Source: Metridium senile
Taxonomy: Eukaryota > Cnidaria > Anthozoa > Actiniaria > Metridiidae
DNA: 64,000 nt
Assembly (NCBI GenBank): GCA_949775045.1
Contig: OX459101.1
Location: 4,905,465-4,969,464, forward strand
Reading direction: 5' to 3'
Of the stretch, positions 35,676 to 45,800 are shown in pieces. The notes beneath the pieces were generated by a model. The model was not told the DNA's origin, made no database searches, and saw only the letters and a list, made by a program, of their open reading frames with translations. The translations under genes were made by a program, and so were the position numbers. The first letter of the stretch is position 1; each line of letters begins with the position of its first letter.

Positions 35676-35897
35676 ATGACTCAAAACAAAGTCTCAAGCC
35701 GTGATTTACAACACCAAAAGCAGATTGTTGATCAACTAAGAAGGGAAGTGATTAAAGACCGAAGGAAGATTTCACAATGTGCGAGCGAGCTGGTGCAGTA
35801 CTGTGAACAACAAGAAACCTTGGACCCTCTAGTGAACGCAAAGTTGAACCACGAAAACCCGTTCAGAAACACGAACAAAGGATGCAAAATACTCTAA
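35676..35897 (+). CDS. Heterotrimeric G protein gamma subunit (intronless, prenylated CaaX end)
   Basis: This 73-aa protein matches the G-gamma family end to end. An N-terminal helix (LQHQKQIVDQLRREVIKDRR, residues 12-31) makes the coiled-coil contact with G-beta. The conserved SQCASELVQYCEQ, DPLV (about 50-53) and NPFR (61-64) follow. The C-terminus CKIL is a CaaX box whose Leu predicts geranylgeranylation and membrane anchoring. Length fits the usual 68-75 aa. The gene is a single exon, while vertebrate G-gamma genes usually have an intron inside the coding region. No downstream A-tail is obvious, so retrocopy origin is only possible. It follows NDUFV1 on the same strand, 416 bp away. A polyadenylation signal AATAAA lies at 36574. 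The subtype cannot be assigned. Confidence 0.9.
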   Translation: MTQNKVSSRDLQHQKQIVDQLRREVIKDRRKISQCASELVQYCEQQETLDPLVNAKLNHENPFRNTNKGCKIL

Positions 35898-36573
35898 GGA
35901 AAGACACGAAGACTTGTGAAAAGTAGGACTACTTAATGGACAACGTTTTAGTGATTTTGAAAGTTACAAAAGATAAATAATACTGGAAGAAAAATATGCA
36001 TATTTTGAACGACTTCCTGTTGATTCCGTACTGTAAATATATCTACCTTCTACTGCTCGCCTTGGAAATTTAGAGTGAATTTTAAGTTAGAGCAGACAAA
36101 AGATAAAAACCTTACACGACAAAGATCATTGAAAGATGAGTCTTACTTAGCTAGTACGAGTTATACAAAGTCAAAGGAAAAAAACTGTAGTGACTTAAAA
36201 AAGATTTTTGAAGAAAAGTAACGGGAAATGTTAACTGGAGGAAAAGCGGCTGAAGAAAACTTTTGCTGCTTGTAGTTTTCAAGAACGGAGCAAAATCAAA
36301 TCGTTTGAAAACTGCACCAAATACTAGAAATATAATTGAAGAAACCTCTTTGAACTATTAACTTTCGAAACAATTACCTAAAACATTTCACGAAAAAGAA
36401 ACCTGAACCAGATCAACTACTATAAAATCGAACAGAACCTTTTTGAATTTAATCACTTAATGTTAAGAATGATTTATAAATGTGTATTTACGAAAAAGCT
36501 AACTTAGTTTCATAAATATGTCAATAGCCTCACGATATGTCAATTTTTTGTTAGTTTATGAGTCTGGAGCATA

Positions 36574-36579
36574 AATAAA
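36574..36579 (+). terminator. Candidate polyadenylation signal of the G-gamma gene
   Basis: AATAAA within gcataaataaatcatg, about 680 bp after the stop codon. The intervening 3' region is AT-rich and free of recognised repeats. Confidence 0.4.
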
Positions 36580-36619
36580 TCATGAATATGTATGTATCAG
36601 TTTTTCCTGTTTTTGCGGG

Positions 36620-37817
36620 CAAAAACTATATCTGAACACGCATAATCGAACTCGATGTGCTTATACAATCATTATTGTCGAAGAGAGAACATGGAGGTTA
36701 TTGTTGAGATAAAATGGGCATATATGAATGATGTTTACAATCATTATTACCATATAGACAAGAACATGGAGGTTATTGTTGAGATAGTGGGGAGACTTGT
36801 TGAGAGTTATTAGCATATTATGGGCTTACGTCTATAGCTAAACACGAATAATCGAGGTGCTTATATATAATCCTTATTTTCGTGAAGAACATGGAGGTTA
36901 TTGTTGAGATATTATTAGCATACATCTAACTGAACACGAATAATCGAGGTGCTTATATATAATCCTTATTTTCGTGAAGAACATGGAGGTTATTGTTGAG
37001 ATATTATTAGCATACTTCTAACTGAACACGAATAATCGAGGTGCTTATATATAATCCTTATTTTCGTGAAGAGCATGGAGGTTATTGTTGAGATATTATT
37101 AGCATACTTCTAACTGAACACGAATAATCGAGGTGCTTATATATAATCCTTATTTTCGTGAAGAACATGGAGGTTATTGTTGAGATATTATTAGCATACT
37201 TCTAACTGAACACGAATAATCGAGGTGCTTATATATAATCCTTATTTTCGTGAAGAACATGGAGGTTATTGTTGAGATATTATTAGCATACTTCTAACTG
37301 AACACGAATAATCGAGGTGCTTATATATAATCCTTATTTTCGTGAAGAACATGGAGGTTATTGTTGAGATATTATTAGCATACTTCTAACTGAACACGAA
37401 TAATCGAGGTGCTTATAATCCTTATTTTCGTGAAGAACATGGAGGTTATTGTTGAGATATTATTAGCATACTTCTAACTGAACACGAATAATCGAGGTGC
37501 TTATAATCCTTATTTTCGTGAAGAGCATGGAGGTTATTGTTGAGATATTATTAGCATACTTCTAACTGAACACGAATAATCGAGGTGCTTATAATCCTTA
37601 TTTTCGTGAAGAGCATGGAGGTTATTGTTGAGATATTATTAGCATACTTCTAACTGAACACGAACAATCGAGGTGCTTATAATCCTTATTTTCGTGAAGA
37701 GCATGGAGGTTATTGTTGAGATATTATTAGCATACTTCTAACTGAACACGAACAATCGAGGTGCTTATAATCCTTATTTTCGTGAAGAACATGGAGGTTA
37801 TTGTTGAGATATTATTA
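36620..37817 (+). repeat. 92/88-bp minisatellite
   Basis: About 13 tandem units contain aacatggaggttattgttg, agatattattagcatac and gaacacgaataatcgagg. The atggagg positions 36891, 36983, 37075, 37167, 37259 and 37351 are 92 bp apart. Then 37439, 37527, 37615, 37703 and 37791 are 88 bp apart, because ttatatataatcc became ttataatcc. The first units are more diverged. It continues in diverged form from 38047 to about 38160. Confidence 0.95.
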
Positions 37818-38046
37818 GGGAACTTTAGATTTGACAACGAGTACGAGATTGAGTACGAGTACTACAAGTTTTGAAATTGGCCTTCTGTGGGTTGTTGATG
37901 ATGAATTGTAGTCCTGTGTATAGATTGAGACACCAAATGAATAAAAACAAGAACTGGAATGTAATTCAGTGTCAACAAAACACACAAGGCCAATCTTAAA
38001 ACTCGTACTCGTACTCAATCTTGTACTCGTCAAATCTAAAGCTCCC
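37818..38046. mobile_element. 229-bp foldback MITE inserted in the minisatellite, TATTA target duplication
   Basis: The left end is gggaactttagatttgacaa with gagtacgagattgagtacg. The right end is the inverted counterpart, closing with tttgtactcg-like text and aaagctccc. It splits one minisatellite unit, and the flanks share TATTA (37813-37817 and 38047-38051), which occurs once in uninterrupted units. That gives a 5-bp target duplication. Confidence 0.9.
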
Positions 38047-38194
38047 TATTAGCATACATCTAAACACGAATAATCGAGGTCCTTACAATCACCATTCTTA
38101 TCAAGAACATGGAGGGTTTTTTCGGCAATCAACCGTAAACACAAATCATCGAGGTGCCCGCAATCATTCATGAAAGAACACGAAGTCTCATTCA

Positions 38195-38685
38195 TTTGAC
38201 ACCTCGAGGACAGGCTTCAGGCCCTTTATAATCTTCTTCCCTTAGTGTATGATAGAGAAATTGAAGACCTTGTTGTTTTTTTTATTTTAAAAGGTGTAAA
38301 TGGCTGGCACCGATTTAAATATTGATCATTTTGTATAATTTGTGCAACATGGACGGTCGCGTAACCAAAATCCTACTTTAACTCTAATATCCCCACATTG
38401 TATAACTAATGCATTTCATGCCACTTTTTTTAATAGAGTTGTCAAACTCTGGAACTCAGTTAGTAAATTAGCACCAATCGATACTTCCGTAGTTCAAGCT
38501 CTTTCAAAGGGTTTCTTCAAGATTCATCATATGATTTTGTCATAAACTTTTGCCATGATACGTCCTGTGCAATTTCATTTAGTCTGTTTTGTAAATATGT
38601 TTTGTAAATCTGCTATGTAGGTCTATAAATTTGTAACTAATACGTGCCCAATAAAGCTGTTAAAACAATATAAACAAAATACCCA
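38195..38685 (+). mobile_element. 3' remnant of a non-LTR retrotransposon (LINE) reverse-transcriptase ORF
   Basis: The 3' end of a LINE ORF2, broken by frameshifts. One frame from about 38199 reads LEDRLQAL and LLPLVYDREIEDLVVFF. Another at 38342-38545 reads HGRSRNQNPTLTL and FHATFFNRVVKLWNSV, typical of the C-terminal tail after the RT domain (FFNR.VKLWNSLP). The catalytic FADD-type region is missing. A 3' tail with aataaagctgttaaaac follows at about 38650. It is a dead 5'-truncated copy. Confidence 0.75.
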
Positions 38686-38689
38686 TAGT

Positions 38690-39440
38690 TCCTTTCGATC
38701 ATTGAAAACACGTTAAATTAAGGACGAATGTGTGACGTAACAAAAACTTTGGCCATGACTACGCTTAGTGACTGGCTCACACACACACACACATGCTACA
38801 CTCACCAATCTGCATTTTGGCAGAGTTAATTACAAGAGGGACTCTGACTAACTCTGATTTGGGGGACGTAATTATAAAAGAATTACAAATTCCAAATACA
38901 CCTGTTTTCAAAAACGTTGTCCTATTTGAAATTAGTAATCAGTAATCAGTAATTTGTAAATAGTGAAATAGGAATTAAGAAGTGAACCAAAAACAGACGC
39001 GGTCATTAGGGGTTAGAATATAAATACTGATTGGAAGAGGAGTCTTGGATTTTTCGGTTCACCAATGTATAGTTGCTCTACTGATATCGATTCGATGTCG
39101 ATAATTGTGCAAAATCATTAATATTCAAACTGGCAAATTTTAAAGTTTCATATTACCATATCATTTCAAGTTGAATAATATTAATACTATACCCGACCGG
39201 TGCTCATATTTAATACGATTTCACCTGCTATATGTTTGATTAACGTCAATATCTAAATATCTAATTCGGAAAATTCTCATTCTAATGAATTATATATTAT
39301 TGTCGTATATTTTAAGAAAAATAGATTATTTATCAGTTTGAACTGGTCTCAGAGCTAATCGGTTTCAAAAAAATTATCTGATGAAGAATTAGCATCCATA
39401 ACGTCAGTAAGTATCAAAACCTTTAAAGCCTAGAAGTCAG
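38690..39440. other. Intergenic stretch upstream of the Cys-loop gene
   Basis: AT-rich, with a short CA run at about 38777-38793. No gene, RNA or clear repeat was recognised. Confidence 0.45.
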
Positions 39441-39469
39441 TTCAATTGTTAACCATTTTTATCCCAAAT

Positions 39470-39828
39470 GTGACAGATTGCCGCAGCCTATACAAGTGTA
39501 ACCGTTTGTTATCAAACATTTTCAGCACTTCAGACCTTTACTCCAAGTATTTCCTTAGAGACACTGACGCAGCCCATACTAGTTTAACCGTTAGTTATCA
39601 TACATTTTTACTCCAATTGTTTCCTTAGAAACACCGACGCAATCCACACTATAGTTAATTTAAACGCTTGTCACCAGATATATATATTTCACTCCGATAG
39701 TTGGCTTATTACTGATCGAGCTTAGAAACATTCAGTCCACGCGAACTTATTAACCGCGCTAGTTGTCGTTAATTGTTTACTCCAATTATTTCCTATTTCC
39801 TTAGAAACATCGACACAGTCAACACATT
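39470..39828 (+). repeat. Degenerate 70-80-bp minisatellite immediately upstream of the Cys-loop gene
   Basis: Four to five units share acaccgacgcagtccacact, agtttaaccgctagttatc, then tttttactccaattgtttcc and ttagaaac. The last unit ends a few bases before the ATG at 39834. The same unit recurs at 55590-56050 upstream of a GPCR, and its core matches the tail of the dispersed foldback element. Confidence 0.75.
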
Positions 39829-39833
39829 TTAAA

Positions 39834-42800
39834 ATGATCATGAAGTCATTGTTTGTGTTAACATTCTTCATTCCTGGTAAGTATTTCCCTTTCCTTTAAT
39901 TTCCTTTAATTTCCTTTCCTTTCCTTTCCTTTCCTTTCCTTTCCTTTCCTTTCCTTTCCTTTCCTTTCCTTTCCTTTCCTTTCCTTTCCTTTCCTTTCCT
40001 TTCCTTTCCTTTCCTTTCCTTTCCTTTCCTTTCCTTTCCTTTCCTTTCCTTTCCTTTCCTTTCCTTTCCTTTCCTTTCCTTTCCTTTCCTTTCCTTTCCT
40101 TTCCTTTCCTTTCCTTTCCTTTCCTTTCCTTTCCTTTCCTTTCCTTTCCTTTCCTTTCCTTTCCTTTCCTTTCCTTTCCTTTCCTTTCCTTTTTGAATAA
40201 TAAATTGAATATATATCATATTCTATTTTTCAGGGATATGGGCAAGTGTTTATGAGAGGAAATTAGTTGAAGATTTGCTGTCAAGTCGTCAAAAACGACC
40301 TCTCAATTTTAACAGAACAACGGACGTCTCTACCATTGACAAAATTACCTTCAACTTTCGACTCGTTGAAGTCCTGAAACTCGTAAGTAATTGACGATCG
40401 TTTGCAGAGAACAAATACTACATCGTGGCAACTGATTCATTAGACCGTTTCACAGTTCTCGTCGACCAACCTCAGCCTCGATAGAATGTATATAATATAT
40501 TCTTGAGAATTCCTCTACAGTCCGTGGAATTTTTAAGTGTTGGAACTGTTTTATAAGGTGTACACTTAAATTACTGCGAGCTTTTGCCAATTTCTAAAGA
40601 ATATATTACACACTATCGAGGATAAATGATATGTAATATAATGAAATTTGTAACACCGTAAAAAATGTTGACTTTACTTAAAAACTTTACTTTATTCTAT
40701 AACTTTAACAACTTTACATATTTTTGACGGTGCTAGAAATTTCTTTATATTACCGTATCATTAATATCAAACACCGACGCAGCCTATACTAGTTTACTCG
40801 CTAGTCTCCATCTATCGAGGATAAGGTTGATCAACCAGAACTGCTGTGAAAAGGGCCATTGCTGCTGTACCTGGACAATCCTAGAGTTAACTTATAAAAC
40901 TACGTGTTTAAAGTGCAACACAAGTCGTAGCTTAATAAGTGTTGTCATGTTGTAACTAATTTATCTGAATTTGTATTGTATTTTTTGTGCAGTTCCGTAA
41001 TTATTATAATTACTGTAATTAATCTTGTATTGGACCCACAGTAATTGGTTATGCTGATGTGGGCTCCTGTCTTCGGACGAAGTTAAACACAAACAAAGAA
41101 ACAAACAAAGAAACAAACAAAGAAACAAACAAAGAAACAAAGAAACAAACAAACAAACAAACAAACAAACAAACAAACAAACAAACAAACAAACAAACAA
41201 ACAAACAAACAAACAAACAAATAGAATAGAATAGAATAGAGCATACTAAACACTATCTGACATGGAATCGCCTTCTTCTAGAGCGCAAAAGAGCAGGTTC
41301 TGGACACAAGTGCATGGATAGAGCAGGTAAGAGGCCATCTTGGTACTCACTCGAAGAGCTCATTAAATTCCGTATATATACATATAGCCGCGCTTGTTTC
41401 GCATTTTTTTTGTGTGTTAGAGCGGTTTTCGTACGAGTGGGAAACTGACCGTAACTTACCGTAGCCGTAACCGTACCGTAAGTTCTATAAAAACATTCGA
41501 AAATTCTACAGTAACAGTACCGTAACTATGCGGTAAATATTAAGGCCAGTTTCCCACTAATATGAAAACCGCTCTATATCACTTAAGGGTTAAATATTTT
41601 CCGTGTCACGCCCTTTAAAAAGCACTCCCCTGTGTCGTTAGGGGTATTTTTGAGCACTATAACAAGTATACACTAATATCTTCATGGCGTTTGCGCTATC
41701 TAGTCACTTATTTAAAGTATATATATGTGTCTTCAATTAGTCATGGATATATCAGTTGTTGCGCTATATCTAGACATATATATTCATTTATGTGTTTTTT
41801 AGTCGTGGATTGATACCTCCCTAGCATGGGACGAGGCAGAGTACGGTGGGATAGACGAAGTTACCATAGATTATCGAAGTATTTGGGTCCCTGACACCGT
41901 ATTGCTGAACAAGTAAGAAATCATAACTGCATGCATATTGTAATATGAAATGTATCGGTCAGTTGCATTTTTATTGAGTAATTACAAGGTTAGGTGGTTC
42001 ACTATTTGGTTGGTTGCATAATTGATTAGTTTGTTAGTTGGTTGGTGGGTTAGTTAGATGATTCGGGTGGGTTATTAGTTTGTTGGTTGGCCAGCTGTTC
42101 GATTGGTAGGTAAGTTGGTTCATTTGTTAGTTAGTTGATAAGTGGGTTAGTTTGTATGATTAGTTGGTTGCAGTATAGGTTAGTACTGTTGGTGGGTTAG
42201 TTAAATGATTGGTGGGTTAGTTGGTTGATGGTTGGCCAGGGGATAGGGATGCTCGACGAACGGTTTTGAAAATGACCCTAAAAGGTACGCATAAATTAAC
42301 TCAGATACTGATTTCAGACCCTAAAAGGTACGACCACATTTAAACATTTTTCAATATGTATAATCTTAAGTTCGAAAACTGACCCTAAAAGGTACGCGAG
42401 GGTCTTATTTTCGACCCTAAAAGGTCCGTCGAGCACCCCTATCTATTTTCTAAGGGAGTCCCCCCCCCCCCCGCCCCCCGGGCTGAATTTCTGCCGATAT
42501 TGCATGTCGCTGTATCTATGTTGTTTCTAGTGCCGATTCAACAACTATGGGCAATTCAGTGAACAAAGGCAACGATGTGATGATATCATCGAATGGAGAA
42601 GTAAGATGGTTGGCACCTTTAGTTTTCCGCAGTTCTTGTAAGTTAAACGTCAGGTTTTTTCCATTCGACGAACAGTTTTGTGCTCTTGAGTTCGCTTCTT
42701 GGAGTAGCATCAATTTGAAGATCGAACCAGGGAAAAGAAGAATATTGAAGAACTATACAGGTAAAATAATGATGATAGAGTTATTGATAAAACAGTGAAT

Positions 42801-45800
42801 GTAAATTAGAGATTGACCAGTGACACGTGATTCTTTGTTGACGGTTGTTTGCAGTAGTTGAAATTAGTTGATGCCGGTTTAGAGCCTGGTTTTCACTAGC
42901 GACGCAACGCAAGCGCAAATGCAAGTGCAAGTGCAAGCACAAGCATTAATTTTAGAGTGAAATCGAGACGAGAATAAGCGCAAGCGCAAACAAACTATTT
43001 AACTATACTAGTCCCACGCGCAAGCACAAGCGCAAAAGCAAGAAAAAAGGAAAATGTTTGATATCAATGCGTCAAACGGTTTTCACGACAAAATTAGGTC
43101 TCTTGCGCATGCGCATGGTGGGAGGACTCCCTTAAAAAATGGATAGGGGTGCTCGACGGACCTTTTAGGGTCGAAAATAAGACCCTCGCATACCTTTTAG
43201 GGTCTCGAACTGGCACCGTCGAGCACCCCTATCCATTTTCTAAGAGAATACTCCAGCTTTATGTTATCTAGTACCGCTGTACCTTTTTTTAAAAAGGCGC
43301 ATTTGCACAGTGATAGCCTCAATTCAGAGTAAATTCAAATGTGTTTTCTGTTGTTAAGCGGTAACATTTTTTCGTGCTTTGCATGAGATTTGTGAATATT
43401 TTTAAAACCAATTGAGGCTTAGCCTGTATAAATACGCCTTTTTTCAATTAGATAGATAGTTTATTGCTTTGCATGAGATTTGTGAATATTTTTACAACAC
43501 ATTTAAGCTTATTTGTATTACAAGAACTAACACAAGTAAGTTTGTAATCATTTTAATCTCCTCGACGTTTCGACGCTATCTAGCGTCATTTTCAAGAGAA
43601 CATTAGTATTCAAGAATAATGCTTTTTCAATTAGATATAGATAATTTATGGAACAAAAGGTTTGGCAGCCATAGGCTTAATTACACTGTACAAATAGTAC
43701 AGCGGTGATCGATAACATCAAACTGGAGTATTCTCTTCTTCACAGAGAGTTCCGAGTGGATTTTACGAGGAGTTGCAGTTGGGCAAGTCAATTTGAAGAA
43801 CACCAACAAGACAGCTGTTGTGTACATCATCAATATCAGACGTCAATTCTTCTATTACGTCCTGTATCTCATCACCCCCTGTTTGCTGGTTTCCATGATG
43901 GCCACGGTGTTGTTTGTGCTTCCCCCGGAAAGTGGTGAGCTGATGGTAGTAGGTGTGACGTTGCTCTTGTCGTTGACTGTGTTCTTCTTGTTGGCCTCCA
44001 CTCATATTCCAGAAACTTCGGAAGTGGTGCCTTTGATTGGCAGGTAGGTCTTTTCCTCCCGAATCAATGTCGTTCGTGTCCTCATCCATATACAGTGGAA
44101 CCCCGCCTTACGGCCACCCGCTTAATACGGCCACCCCGTTATTGCGGCCAGTTTTTCAGGTCCCGACGAAATGCATGCCCATACATTTTCTATAAAATTT
44201 ACCCGCTTAATACGGCCACCCCGTTAATACGGCCACTTTGGGCTGTCCCTTCGGTGGCCGGATTAACGGGGTTTCACAGTATAGCACAACCATCTCCAGG
44301 TAATCTCGGAAAACGGCGCGCGCTGCATTGTTGTAGAAAATCAGGCGGTCCTAGTCCCAGTTTTTTAATTTGCCAGTTTCGCGCGAAATGTCAACCTTGT
44401 TTGACCGCCTGATCAAATTTCATACCGCGCGCTGATTGGCTAATTTCTTGATCCAAAATCACCTGGCTTGTCTTATGTATTACCATATCACGTGAAAATG
44501 TTTTGGGACAAAAGTTTTTGTTCCCAGAGGTTTTGAATTGGGTCGAAATGTACATAGCAACGCGCTAGCCGATTTGGTCTATTGTGGCCGCGACATATCA
44601 AAGAATTGCCTAAAAAAAGTTGTCCTTCGTTTGCATGCCATATTTGGTGTTCTTACCTTATTTGGTAGTGTCGATAGAACAGTTTTTCGCTTTTTCCCCC
44701 GAGTCCAAACTTGTTAAAAACTTCCAGATATCATAGATTTGACTGTTTCTTTCAGTCGGCCATTTTAAAACAGTTCAGAAACGAGGCTTAAAGCAGGAAG
44801 CCCAAATTTATGAAAATGTACAGGGATCCCGCACGAAGGACAACAATTGTTTGATATGGATTATAATTTTGAAACGTAGATGAACTTTACATTACAGTAT
44901 CACCGCGATGATGATACTTATAACGAAATCACATTGAAGAGAATTGTAATTTGATACAAAATTGTTTCTCGACCAGATTTAATTATTTGAGCTTTTTAGT
45001 AAAATACGAAAGAGCTATCCTTGCTAGACGTTTCACAATATTATACTGATCTATTACATACATACTGACATACTTTATAGGTCTATAACTATTCACTCAT
45101 GGAGGTATACATTTGTCGATGTTTTCTTTAGATACTACTCACTGACAATCATCCAGATCTCCTGTTGCCTTGTTTTGTCATGCGCAGTGCTAAGGATGCA
45201 CCAGGCCTCATTTGGTACCGTGTCGGCTTGGTACAGAGTGAGTATACAAAAATGACGACATACCTATTTAAAAATAATAATAATAATAATGCTTCTTTAA
45301 TGTTTTTACAGAGGTTTGTGTTTAGACACCTTGCAAAGATTGTCCGTGTAACAGTACCGCAAGAGTTTCTCAGAAACGATGGTCAAGGTTTGTATTCGAT
45401 TTTTCATAAACTATATGACGAGTACAGTGGAACCTCGCATTACGGCCACCCGCTTAATACGGCCACCCTGTTATTGCGGCCAGTTTTTTTAGGTCCCGAC
45501 GAAATGCATGCCCATACGTTTTCTATAAAATTTACCCGCTTAATACGGCCACCTCGTTAATACGGCCACTTAGGACTGTCCCTTCGGTGGCCGGATTAAC
45601 GGGGTTCCACTGTACTACTATATGACGAGTACTAGTTTTGATGAGCGATATATAAGCCATACAAAATGCTCAACTAAAGATAGCCAAAAATAATAAATTT
45701 TGATGGAGTATAGATCATGCAAAATGCTGGTGTCAAAATATGATGAAATGCTCAAAAATGTTGAAAATGATGATTTGTGAATAAACTAAAATGACAAAGA

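Noticed and set aside
39896..40219. GKERK-repeat ORF
   Set aside because: It is the reverse strand of the (TTTCC)n array.
40961..41212. CLFV-repeat ORF on the minus strand
   Set aside because: It translates the (AAAC)n run.
44095..44412. 105-aa ORF, and the similar start of the 45165-45560 ORF end
   Set aside because: The frames run through the CAGTGGAAC MITEs; real exons of the channel gene are in other positions.
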